From assembly GCA_964017195.1 (NCBI GenBank), contig OZ024888.1:10673701-10737700 (forward strand): DNA of 64,000 nt, given 5' to 3'. Shown piece after piece: positions 23,097 through 33,600 of this stretch. The stretch comes from Siderastrea radians (taxonomy: Eukaryota > Cnidaria > Anthozoa > Scleractinia > Rhizangiidae). The notes under the pieces were generated by a model, which was not told the DNA's origin, did not search any database, and was given only the letters and a program-made list of their open reading frames with translations. Every line of letters begins with the position of its first letter. Positions within the stretch are counted from its first letter, which is position 1. The translations under genes and the position numbers were made by a program.

Positions 23097-23873
23097 AAAA
23101 GTGCTGCCGTGGTAAAGGATATATAGAGAGAAAGGCAGTAGAACTAAAACTCGCTGGAATCGCGCTAAATCGCTCCAAAAACCACATAGGAGAAAGAACA
23201 ACAGACAGAGGACTTCAGGTAGGGTTTTTTTTAATTAAAAACACGTTCGCATTTTTAAATTAAAGTTGGAATCGTTTTTTCCCATACAAATCCTTATAAT
23301 TTCACTGTTACGCAACGGCCGCCGTTACGCTCATATTACAACACTCACACAACGCAGAACAAAGGTCACACGGTCTATATATCTCCCATAGAGCTTGGGT
23401 TACCTGTGGGTTATTTTGTTATTTGACCCTCCTGTGAAGGTCTGTTTGTAAATCGCAAACGATTTTCTTTACGACCATTTATTAAATTTGCAGCAGTTAC
23501 GAATGTACTTGGGAAAGCTCTATTTTTAAGGTAAGGATAACTTCAGCGACTAGCAGTAGTCGTGTTTGGCCTGGCTTGCCACGTTACATTCTACCAATGA
23601 GCAACATTATCTGCCATAAAAGTAAGCAAAGTTATACGTTAGGGACAACCGAAACTACCATTTTCTAGATCTGGCTAGATCCAACCATTGTGCACGAGAA
23701 CGCTACTTGAGACTGGACACGAGTTTCATAACTTGATCTGCGAGGACCTGGCAAAAATGGCGGCTCGACAGGACGGCACAGTTCTAAGAGCAAGGATAAC
23801 TTTAATTTCTTGACTATAGAACCATAAATGCATAAAAGTATCCTTTTTTCTTTTATTCTGTTAAAATTTTATC

Positions 23874-23965
23874 GATCCGGGCCGATCCGGGTTGATCCGG
23901 GTTGATCCGGGTTGATCCGAGTCGATCCGACTCGGATCAAGCGATCCGAGTTGATCCGGTCCGGG
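23874..23965 (+). repeat. 10-bp tandem repeat GATCCGGGTT
   Basis: Nine or so decamers (GATCCGGGTT, GATCCGAGTC) include an internal inversion GATCCGACTCGGATC near the middle. Confidence 0.85.
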
Positions 23966-24083
23966 TTTTGTACCTGCCTAATTCTACCCTTTCGTCTATT
24001 TCTGTGTTAGTTGCAATGATGTGGTCCGTTTACGACATAAAAATTGTTCGGTTTTGAACATGTAAAACCAACACTCGGCGAAG

Positions 24084-24446
24084 TTCGGTCAGTTGTATGA
24101 TAACTCCGTCAATTGTGCATTACTCGGTGAGTTGTGTATCACTTGGTCAGTCGTGTATTATTCCGTCAGCTGTGTATCATTCTGTCGGTTGCATGATAAC
24201 ACTGTCAGTTATTTATCACTCTGTCAGTTGTGTACTTCTCCGTCAGTTGCGTATTACCCCGTCAGTTGTGTAACACACCGTCAGTTGTGTATTACTCGGT
24301 CAGTTGTGCATTACTCGGTCAATTGCGCATTACTCGGTCAGTTGTGTAACACTCCGTCAGTTGTGTATTACTCGGTCAGTTATGCATTACTCGGTCAGTT
24401 GTGCATTACTCGGTCAGTTGTGCATTACTCGGTCAGTTGTGTATTA
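24084..24446 (+). repeat. 19-bp minisatellite CTCGGTCAGTTGTGCATTA
   Basis: About 19 units of 19 bp become more uniform to the right, where identical CTCGGTCAGTTGTGCATTA units follow each other. The open frame across it arises because few stop triplets occur in the unit. Confidence 0.9.
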
Positions 24447-24730
24447 CCACAGGTAACCCAAGCTCTATGGGAGATATATAGACCGTGTGACCTTTGTTCT
24501 GCGTTGTGTGAGTGTTGTAATATGAGCGTAACGGCGGCCGTTGCGTAACAGTGAAATTATAAGGATTTGTATGGGAAAAACGATTCCAACTTTAATTTAA
24601 AAATGCGAACGTGTTTTTAATAAAAAAAACCCTACCTGAAGTCCTCTGTCTGTTGTTCTTTCTCCTATGTGGTTCTTGGAGCGGATTTAGCGCGATTCCA
24701 GTGAGTTTTAGTTCCACTGCCTTTCTCTAG

Positions 24731-25189
24731 AGAGAAATGTACGACATGGTAGAATAAGCCACACAAAGTTTACAATGCAGTGATAAGACAAAAAGCCAAA
24801 AATATGTCAATCAATAGACATTGGTAATTTTGAAACAAATGGCGCGCATATATTATGTGGATCTGGCGCTGGGCCTTCTTACGTTGACACCCAACACGAA
24901 CTTCATGATAGGTTTCGCATTCCAATGTGTAAAATGGGGGTGACAGGCCTGAACGACTCCCACGCTCGTGTTTTAGCCGTTCTCATAACTTTGCTCTCGC
25001 GAGTATAAATGAAGACTCATTTTTTGTTTTAGCGGTTATTTGGCCTTTTTTTTTTTGAAAAATAAGCTTGAAATAGACAAGACGTAGATCCGAGACCTTG
25101 TTTCTATTTAGAGCACCTAACTGTCCATGTACTTTACTGTTTCTTTTTTCTTCAGTTGATTCGTTTGTAATGTATTTGTGGCTGTTTAT
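24731..25189. other. No gene seen
   Basis: Unremarkable AT-rich spacer between two mobile elements. Confidence 0.4.
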
Positions 25190-25252
25190 TAGTCTCCTTG
25201 GCAGCCGTTTTTAGGGTCGTCACGAACCTAAAAACGGCTGCGAAGGAGACTA
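25190..25252. mobile_element. 63-bp hairpin MITE with 9-bp target duplication
   Basis: Arms TAGTCTCCTTGGCAGCCG... and the complement pair over 26 bp around an 11-base loop. GCTGTTTAT is duplicated exactly on both sides (25181-25189, 25253-25261). The 9-bp duplication and TAG start match the element at 11638, suggesting the same Mutator-like class. Confidence 0.85.
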
Positions 25253-25344
25253 GCTGTTTATCAGTTCATGTTTTTTTCTGTTGTTTTTGTTTCTATTGTA
25301 ATGCGGCTGTAAACTATTTGTGGTGGTTAAATAAATTATGGTTA

Positions 25345-27800
25345 TTAAAAAAAGTATATCTTTTAAGGACCGTCCTTTCTTATATGATATTAATGGCGGT
25401 TCCTTAAAGATTTCGTTGAGTAATGGTTGTTTTTTAATCAAATGCCATTTGTTCATGATGATCTGTTTCAAATTGGGCACTGATGGTTGATATTGAGTTA
25501 CAAAAGGCAAGATTCGTTTCTTTTCCCTGCGTTTTTGTTGGAGGGCTAGCTTTCTGCCTTCAAAGTTTACTTCTGAAAATGTATTTCGTATAAAACGTTC
25601 TGGGTAGCCTCTCTCTTGGAGTTGTTTTTTGAAGTTTTTTATCATCTCTTCAAATAATGCCTTAGAAGAGTTTGTTCTCAATAGTTTCAAAGCCTCGCCT
25701 TTAATGAAACCTCTTTTGACACCGGTGGGTGGCATGAGGAAAAATGTGTCTACTGAAATGTTTTAGTGGGGCTACTAAATGCGTGCGTACATCAAGTACG
25801 GCGGCTTTTTTTAATCTCTCGCCTTTGTATACGTTAGTATTCAAGAACGTCGTTTCTGTTTCAGATAATTCAGCCGTAAATTTGATTGTAGGGACATTGT
25901 AGGGTGGTGTTTATTCGCTTGCTCAATGAACTTACTTATTTCATCTCTGCCAACGTTCCAGAGTGAAAAAATGTCATCTATGAAACGTTTCCAAACGAGC
26001 GGTTTTATCACGCTTTGGCTAAGAATGTCTGTTTCAATTTTAATTTCGCCATGAAAATGTTGGCAAAGGAAACTGCCCTTTTAGTTCTCATGGCGGTTCC
26101 GTCTGTCTGTAGATAGTTTTTCCCATTAAATTGGAAGGAATTTTCCTGTAAGATAAGCCTTAGCGCTCGTTCTAGAAGTGGCGTGGGGATGGGGATTTTA
26201 TTTATTTACGGTATTTGTATAAAGGCTCGTGACGTCCATTGAGACAAGTGACGCCTTCTCCCGTGCCGGTACCTTATGCATCAGTCAATTCCAGCTGCGC
26301 TCATGCCCCCCCCCGGGCTAACCCCCGGGCATTAGCAATTTTTTTCTGTCGGATGGCAAATTCCCGGGGGTTGGGACACTTTAGCTGCCAAATGCCCCGC
26401 GGTGTGGACGAAGGAAGAGGGCAAATGCCCAGCCCCCGGGATCGTACGTCCCCAATCAACACTGCAGCAGTTTTCATTCATTCACAATAATACCACTTTC
26501 AGCATTTTTATGTGTGATATTTCATTTCTGTAGGCCTACCTCTCCGTCTTCTATTGTTTGTAACGGCACTATCCGATGTTAATAAAGTTAGTATAAATGC
26601 CAAGTGATGATATTTTAATACTTCGCAGACAACAATACTACATGATAGTTGATTGTTACTTTAATGTTTTGTTTTAAACAGTTCGCTAGTAAACAGAAAT
26701 CTTGACATTATAAAAGTCTGTTGTAACGTCATCTGTTGTGAATATTTTAATAATATACAAAAGTATAAAACGACGATCCCTATACACATGTTTAGAATTT
26801 AAGAATCATCGCGACTAAATTTTATTTAAATCCTTAAGAAGAATGCGTACGTCGATTCACGTTGATCGTTCCCGATCTCGCTATATTAAGTGATAGTTGT
26901 GCCTTGATGAGCAATGAAGAAATGCATAAAATCGAGATAACCTCCACAAGTTTGTCCAGTCCTTGGCAGACGATCCAATCTGCGACGAACTGCTGGTCCT
27001 TTGCGATAAAATCCTCCATGTTTGGATTTCGAGTCGGAAACCACATGAGTGTCAAAAGCCCGGGGGTAGGCAAATGCCCGACCCCCGGGCCGTGCCAAAT
27101 TTGCTAATGCCCCACCCCTGGGACTGACAAGTCACGCAAATGCCCCGCAGTTGCCCGGGGGGGGATGGGCGCAGCTGGAATTGACTGATGCATTAGTTCT
27201 TTCAATGAAGTTAATAAAAGCGGTTGTATCTTTTAGGTACGATTTCTGTTGTTGTCCAATAGACTGAAGTCGTTTGTCAACAAAAGCTGATAGTTTCTCT
27301 GTTGGACCTTCACACCCTGATGTAGTAGATCTGCCAGTTCGAACTGGCTTATGTATTTTTGTTAGGGTGTAGAATACTGGAATTCGAGGCTGATCTGGTG
27401 TTTGACAAAGCCATTTTTTCAGTCATTTCGTCTATGTGGTTTTTGCAGTAGAGCTTGTTAATGCCGAGTTGTGTAACCTTGCGGTTTGTCTCCACTACCA
27501 TTAGCTGTTCAAGTGGCATGTAGTGGTCTTTGTTGTTTAGTTGGATTTGACCTTCGTTTATCTTATCTTGTTTGCTCAAAACCACAGTCGTTGTGCCTTT
27601 GTCCGCTTTTTTGAGATTTATTTCATCGTTATTTTTTAACTTTAGGCGCCTCGCGTTCTTTTAGCGGGGGTTATTTTTTGGCTTTGTGAGTTTGACCTCT
27701 AAATAGGATAAGTTGGCGTCGAGAGAAAGGGCTAACAAGTCTTGCAGTGGTCGAAAGAATTCTCCTAATTAATAGTCGCTGAGCTGGTTTCTAACCGACA
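25345..27800 (-). pseudogene. Penelope-like retroelement reverse transcriptase, decayed and split
   Basis: Read on the minus strand, segments in several frames match the Penelope-like RT order. They are ADKGTTTVVLSKQDKI (about 27600), RIPVFYTLTKIHKPVRTGR (about 27370), SYLKDTTAFINFIERT (about 27210), VSMDVTSLYTN (about 26235, RT motif A), QTDGTAM (about 26105), RFIDDIFSLWN (about 25975, catalytic DD), KGFIKGEALKLLRTNS-like text (25720) and KEPPLISYKKGRSLKDIL (about 25380). Penelope-like elements are retrotransposons with telomerase-related RTs and often a C-terminal GIY-YIG nuclease. That domain is missing here: similarity stops after SLKDIL at about 25345. Many frameshifts and stops make it dead. 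It is interrupted at 26277-27192 by another element. Confidence 0.85.
26277..27192. mobile_element. Harbinger-like non-autonomous element inserted in the Penelope relic
   Basis: The ends are TGCATCAGTCAATTCCAGC and its reverse complement, with TTA on both sides (26274-26276 and 27193-27195). Removing the 916 bp and one TTA rejoins the Penelope frame exactly as FIERT-KVPARE, which fixes the duplication at 3 bp. TTA/TAA duplication is the hallmark of PIF/Harbinger. Subterminal CCCCGGGCATT words are shared with the elements at 28.6-29.5 kb. An internal minus-strand frame reading MEDFIAKDQQFVADWI (about 27017 down) is unrecognised; no transposase is seen. Confidence 0.85.
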
Positions 27801-27931
27801 TATTCACAACAATAACAATACATGCTGGCGGTGAGAAATGCTATACTGGTATGACCTCAAGCTAGTCAAGGGCTTCCGGTGTAACTATATTTCCGGTTCC
27901 GCTGACCTTCTCTCGATTTTAATACTTTTGT

Positions 27932-28260
27932 GCAGTTCGATTGATATGTGCGGTTTCGGCATTTATGTGAGCGGTTTCGTTCCCGTGTGCATAGTTCGAT
28001 CCATTTTTCGCTGGTTCGATTGCGATTTGTGCAAGTTGGATTCATTTGCGTTTGGTTCGATTTATTTTTGAGGCGTTTGAATTGCTTTTTGGAGGATCGA
28101 TTTATTTTTGCGCAGTTCGATTTATATTTGTGCAAGTTGGATTTATTTGCACGAGTTTCGATTTATTTTTGAGCGATTCGATTGACTTTTTGCGGTTTTG
28201 ACTTTATGTGAACGACTTTCGTTTTACTTTTGACCGTTTAATAATGTTTGTACGCGTTTC
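27932..28260. repeat. Degenerate 20-21-bp tandem repeat (GTTCGATTTATTTTTG)
   Basis: Successive units such as GCAGTTCGATTTATATTTGT, GCAAGTTGGATTTATTTGC and GAGTTTCGATTTATTTTTG recur about every 20-21 bases. Opposed open frames here (27838-28172 +, 27866-28135 -) are repeat artefacts, including a Lys/Arg/Asn-rich reading. Confidence 0.7.
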
Positions 28261-28580
28261 ATTTTGTTTATTTTGTGACTTGAAGATTTTGGCCGTAACG
28301 GAACGCCATAAATCTCCTTATTCTCGTTTATGATTATCATGACAAGTGGTTCATTACGGTCAAGGACAATTATCATTCATGTCATTTTATCCGGCGTTTT
28401 AATTGGCCGAGAAACCATTACGTCACTGCAAATAACTGCCTACGAAAAATTGTCTGCTCAAGCTCAAGCGCATTACGGTGCGAAGTTGTTTTGCTGCGAA
28501 CAATTCTGCTCGTGAGCCGTTGAGTGACCAGTTCAGTCTACGTTTGAAACTCCACCATGGCGGCAAGATTCCAGAGTTAA

Positions 28581-29533
28581 TGCACCGATCAATTCGAAAC
28601 TTCAACATCCCCCTCCCGGGCATACCCCGGGCATTTGACTGTGCATCCTGCCCGGGGAGGGGGGAATTTGAACATTGCGTTGAAAGGGTGGGGAATTTGA
28701 GCCGGATTTATCTCTTGTTCTGACGTAATACGCCCGTGAGTTTTTCGGTTTTTACAGGGTTTGATGGATTTACAAGATAGAATTTCGCTTTGGTTAGTGA
28801 ATAACTCTTTCAAATGCGTCTTTAAAAGAAGTTTGAAGGTATCATTACGGCATATCTCTCTCTGAAAAACGTGTAAAGTGTTTGATTGAAGACGTAATGC
28901 GCCGATCAATTCGAAAGTTCAACATCCCCCCCGGGCAACCCCCCGGGCATTTGAACTTTTGAAGATTGGCTTGTTCAAATTCCCTTCCCTCGGGGCAAAA
29001 GAGCCGTTCAAATGCCCCACCAATTAGTACTGAACTACCTCTCCTCAAAGACAAATTTCGTCTTCAATCAAACACTTTACACGCCTTTCAGAGAGAGATA
29101 TGCCGTAATGACACCTTCAAACTTCTTTTAAGATCCTTTTGAAAGAGTAATTTACTAACAAAGGCGAAATTTTATCTTGTAAATCCATCAAACCCTGCAA
29201 AAACCGAAAAAACTCACGAGCGTTTTACGTCAGAACAAGAGATAAATCCGGTTCAAATTCCCCACCCTTTCAACGCAACGTTCAAATTCCCTCCTCCCCG
29301 GGCACGATGCACAGTCAAATGCCCGGGGTGTGTCCGGGGGGGATGTTGAAGTTTCGAATTGATCGGCGCATAATTGGCGTGGTGGAGAGGTATTTTAGTA
29401 CTAATTGGTGGGGCATTTGAACAGCCTTTTTGCCCCGAGGGGAGGGAATTTGAACAAGCCAATCTTCAAAAGTTCAAATGCCCGGGGGGTTGCCTGGGGG
29501 GGGGGATGTTGAACTTTCGAATTGATCGGCGCA
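28581..29533. mobile_element. Harbinger-like MITE, outer copy of a self-nested pair
   Basis: Ends TGCACCGATCAATTCG (left) and CGAATTGATCGGCGCA (right) are flanked by TAA on both sides (28578-28580, 29534-29536). Without the inner insertion it is 477 bp, with GC-rich subterminal CCCCGGGCATTTG words. Its two halves join at GATTGAAGACG-TAA-TTGGCGTGG, which matches the uninterrupted centre of the inner copy. The 3-bp TAA duplication indicates a PIF/Harbinger-type family. Confidence 0.85.
28898..29370. mobile_element. Second copy of the same MITE inserted in reverse
   Basis: This complete 473-bp copy lies in opposite orientation inside the element 28581-29533. Its own TAA duplication is at 28895-28897 and 29371-29373. 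Left end TGCGCCGATCAATTCG; right end the complement. Confidence 0.85.
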
Positions 29534-29536
29534 TAA

Positions 29537-30208
29537 CAAAGGGTGAACTTAATTGTTCTGATTGAACAAAAAAACAGCGATAACACCAAGAAAGCAACTA
29601 AGGTTGCTGTACACGCATTTCGAAATTATTTAGAAAAGAGAAAAGTCGACGAAAAGGAGCTTTTGACGTCGAACATTAAACCGTGTTCTACTATCCGTGG
29701 TTAAATTTACAGCTGTTCTAAAAATTTTTGCGCCGGAGCCAGGAAAAAGAATGGCGAACTGTACACGGAAGCTTCCGTTTCCAACGGTTTTTCAGCTGCC
29801 AAAAAATGGATATCATCAAAGATCCGACTTCGCCGAAGCCAACATTGTATTTCAAGCGGAATTTTCACAGCTAAACGCCATGGAAAAGCTCAAACTCAAA
29901 CGCAGGCAAGTAAGCCATTAAAGTGCGGAACTTCTGCGATTTTTGACTTAAAAATTTGAAGAAAAAAGTGTGAATCTTCCTTCTGAGCGTTGTACTTTTT
30001 GGAAAATCAGTTAATGTATTCGTTTTAAGGCAATTAATTATTGGCGAAAGCGGAATTCACTAATTCTGTATTTTTTTTTGCAGAATATTTGAACGAACTG
30101 AAAGCACTATGCACGCGCTTAATCATTATCATCTTTATACTCCACTTGAATAGGAATAAATTATTGAGAAACGAGCGTGCTGGTTAAATCTTGTTGAATG
30201 ATAAAACA
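29537..30208. other. No supported gene
   Basis: The frame at 29697-29921 (+, 74 codons) has no recognised domain. A splice-acceptor-like TTTTTTTTTGCAG sits near 30083 but no convincing exon follows. Confidence 0.3.
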
Positions 30209-30351
30209 ATTATTGAACTCGATTGCGCAAAATATCGTGATTTGTCAGTGTCTCGCAGATCAATTATTTGCCTCTGCCCTCGGCATCGGCAAATAATTGA
30301 TCTGCTAGCCACTGACAAATCACGATATTTTGCTCAACTTCGTCCAATAAT
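30209..30351. mobile_element. 143-bp hairpin MITE
   Basis: Two 64-bp arms (ATTATTGAACTCGATTGCGC... and complement, with GGCAAATAATTGATCTGC at the apex) pair almost perfectly around a 15-base loop TCTGCCCTCGGCATC. A transcript would fold into one long hairpin. The open frame 30191-30433 is a shadow. Confidence 0.8.
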
Positions 30352-30637
30352 TTTTTTAATATCAGTTATAAGAAACGAGACAATTAAAACAATGACAGAG
30401 ACTCAGAGTACTGTTTCAGCAACTGTTTACTAAAAACATAATACAGAGCAAGTTTGCTTTTTAGGTGGTCCAAAATTTTGCTGTCAAGCGCAACCATAGG
30501 AAGCCCAAGCATAATATTTGAATATCATTAAAAATGGCGTTTAAAAATATAAGACTTGTATGAGATTTCGAAGCGAACATTTTGAGCAATACATAACAAC
30601 GAACTAACTGAATTTAGTTCATGAAACATTACATGGT

Positions 30638-33600
30638 CAGGGGCACTCAACGAATCTGTTCCTTCAAATATCTGTTCTTGGGACGACTTCCTGCTGGCTG
30701 GCAAATTATTTTTGTGTAGCTACTCTCCTGGGAAATAATCACTGAAGGTTTTTCCTGGGAAAATTATTTCCCGCTGGAGACGCCCTGGACTGAAAGATTG
30801 AAGCTTGCTGAGAGACTGGGACGGGGCAGTAGCCGCTGACCGAACAAACTGCTTCTCCAGGAAACCGTTCCCCCCGAAAAATTTTGGCGGTTACGGCCTA
30901 CGGTCGCGGTTACGTCCGTTTACGTCGGTTTATCGTTCGGTTCATTACGGATTCTTTCAGACAAAAGGTAGGCATGTATATCGCTTTGCTATGTTTTATT
31001 CATGATCAGTTGTTTAACACTTGTGAAGCCCGGTGGCGGAAAGTATTACTCCAGTTGTTGTCTTGTTTCACTCACAGAACCATGAATCGTGGCCATGCAG
31101 CCCAACTATCCAAGGCTGAAATATTAAACACCCAGCCTGCCAGCACAAACATAATAAGATGGCGTTTTTATTAAGCCATTAAAGCAGCTTATGCTTATAT
31201 AGGTGAGCTTTTCAATCACGTTTTAATTTTGTCGCTTTGGATTGCACATTCATCTGATGATTATTTATAGTTGGTAATGAGTAAACCTGGGAGTTTCGTC
31301 CCTAAGACAAAATCCTAACTGTAGAATGGGAAATTTTAATATTTAAATGTATATTTTCTGCATATTAGATTGAAGATATGCAGGCATCCCTCGTAGGCCT
31401 TAAGCTTACACACACCTGAGCTCAATTTTGAAAATTTTTATAATAAACAATGGGGCTTTTTATTTGTAAAATGTGGCTAACAGAGCTTTATTTCTATTGA
31501 CAATTTTTTATCAAACAGCATTTTACATAGCAATGAACCTCTGAGCACTTCATTTGAATATTTATGATGTTTAAATGGCCTCTGACTGTGGTAAACTGCC
31601 CTTGAATCCCTGTACTGTATGCTTTCCCTACAATTGATAATTAGTGGCAACCAAAGAAATTTTCTTGTAAACAAGTAACAAACCTGGACAGACAAAATAG
31701 AGAAACACATACTTTATATGCCCTGCTCTTATTTTGTTGTAATATATTGCAGAAAAATGCCTGTTTAGTGTCAGTAAGGGGAGATTACTGTACAAGCTAT
31801 GTTTTTGTTTAAGTCCACCTCAGTATTAACATATGTTTCTTTTGTTAGGGTGTATCAAGCATGTAACAGCCAGCACCCACAAAAATGCAAGTGAACTTTT
31901 TTGTTACTCCTTTTTTAACTCAAGGTGAGTTAGGCTTGTGATGACAGACACTCAGTACTGGTAGTTTGTCCTTGTGACCCTTTCTCTTCCATTAGGTTAA
32001 GTTAGGCTTGTGGTGATGGACACTCATTGGCTGTTCGTTCTTGTGACCTTTTCTCTTCCATTAGCTTGAGTTAGGCTTGTGACGACGGACACTCATTGGT
32101 TGTTCGTTCTTGTGACCCTTTCTCTGCCATTAGGTTGAGTTAGGCTTGTGACAACGGACACTCATTGGTTGTTCGTTCTTGTGACCCTTTCTCTTCCATT
32201 GGGTTGAGTTAGGCTTGTGACGACGGACACTCATTGGTTGTTCGTTCTTGTGACCCTTTCTCTGCCATTAGGTTGAGTTAGGCTTGTGACGACGGACACT
32301 CATTGGTTGTTCGTTCTTGTGACCCTTTCTCTGCCATTAGGTTGAGTTAGGCTTGTGACGACGGACACTCATTGGTTGTTCGTTCTTGTGACCCTTTCTC
32401 TTCCATTAGGTTGAGTTAGGCTTGTGACGACGGACACTCATTGGCTGTTCGTTCTTGTGACCCTTTCTCTTCCATTAGGTTGAGTTAGGCTTGTGACGAC
32501 GGACACTCATTGGTTGTTCGTTCTTGTGACCCTTTCTCTTCCATTAGGTTGAGTTAGGCTTGTGACGACGGACACTCATTGGCTGTTCGTTCTTGTGACC
32601 CTTTCTCTTCCATTAGGTTGAGTTAGGCTTGTGACGACGGACACTCATTGGCTGTTCGTTCTTGTGACCCTTTCTCTTCCATTAGGTTGAGTTAGGCTTG
32701 TGACGACGGACACTCATTGGCTGTTCGTTCTTGTGACCCTTTCTCTTCCATTAGCTTGAGTTAGGCTTGTGACGACGGACACTCATTGGTTGTTCGTTCT
32801 TGTGACCCTTTCTCTTCCATTAGGCTGAGTTAGGCTTGTGACGACGGACACTCATTGGTTGTTCGTTCTTGTGACCCTTTCTCTTCCATTAGCTTGAGTT
32901 AGGCTTGTGACAACAGGCATTCATTAGTTGTTTGTTCAATGTTGTTGTGTCCCTTATTCTTGCATCAAGTTGAGTTACGCTTGTGATGACAGGCATTCAT
33001 TGGTTGTTTGTTGTAGTCTCCCTTATTCTTGCATCAAGTTGAGTTAGGCTTGTGAGAGTAGGCACTCATTGGTATTTGGATATTGTAACCTATTCTTTTC
33101 CCTCCAGATAAATTTGACGTTGGTGGCCATTGTTTGTATTGGTTTTAATTATTGAGTTGGTCTTTCTCTTCTTTAATGATTCAGGTGCTTCATTCAGCAA
33201 TTTTTGTTTGCTCCTACATGTATGATTTGTCACTTTTTTCTATTACGGCATGTCACCCGTTATTCTTTTGAATTCCTCTTTCCTTTACAATGAATGCTGT
33301 ACAAGTCACAGATACACATGCAAGTTGGAATGTAACTGCTGATTTGCTTGTCAATGGAAGGTAAATTTTCAACAGAATAATAATGCAGTTTTCATTCTTA
33401 TGAAGTTAAATACCTTTTCTAATTGTATTGTGTTGTTCCAGAAAATATCCATACTCCCCCCACAGAGGGTTTTTTGGGTTTGAACCCCCTACCCCTCTGG
33501 AAATTCCAGTTTAGGCTGATACTTCCTTTAAAGATTTTGGCCTTTGAGACCCCCCCTCCCCGTCGGAATTCCAATGAACTTCTGTGATGGGGGTATTGAT

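Larger units (their letters stand above)
22107..23110. mobile_element. Inverted pair of heptamer arrays, foldback-like element
   Basis: CGGCAGCACTTTTCCACGGG followed by (GGGTGRC)n occupies 22107-22226. The exact mirror, (GYCACCC)n ending CCCGTGGAAAAGTGCTGCCG, occupies 22971-23110. The about 740 bp between them include a direct repeat of GTTGAAAGGACACGGCTTGC at about 22629 and 22782. They also include a short ATGAGTTTCGACTACGAG|GTAAGC near 22580 that looks like a first exon with donor but cannot be confirmed. No transposase is seen. Confidence 0.7.
23125..24730. mobile_element. Long-terminal-inverted-repeat element (about 285-bp ends)
   Basis: 23125-23409 and 24447-24730 are near-identical reverse complements, from AGAGAAAGGCAGT inward to GGTTACCTGTGG. 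The 1.04-kb centre holds a 10-bp array (23874-23965) and a 19-bp array (24084-24446). Long inverted ends with tandem arrays inside resemble foldback-type DNA elements. No transposase frame exists; the 151-codon frame at 24093-24548 is the 19-bp array read through. Exact outer limits and target duplication were not resolved. It begins 15 bp after the heptamer element. Confidence 0.8.

Noticed and set aside
24093..24548. 151-codon frame rich in repeated YYSVSC/LLGQLC text
   Set aside because: It is the 19-bp minisatellite read through and continues into the inverted end; no real protein.
27838..28172. Opposed frames of 74-89 codons
   Set aside because: Products of a degenerate 20-21-bp tandem repeat.
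31922..33085. Regular array considered as CRISPR-like
   Set aside because: Units are contiguous 69-bp repeats with no unique spacers, in a eukaryotic genome.
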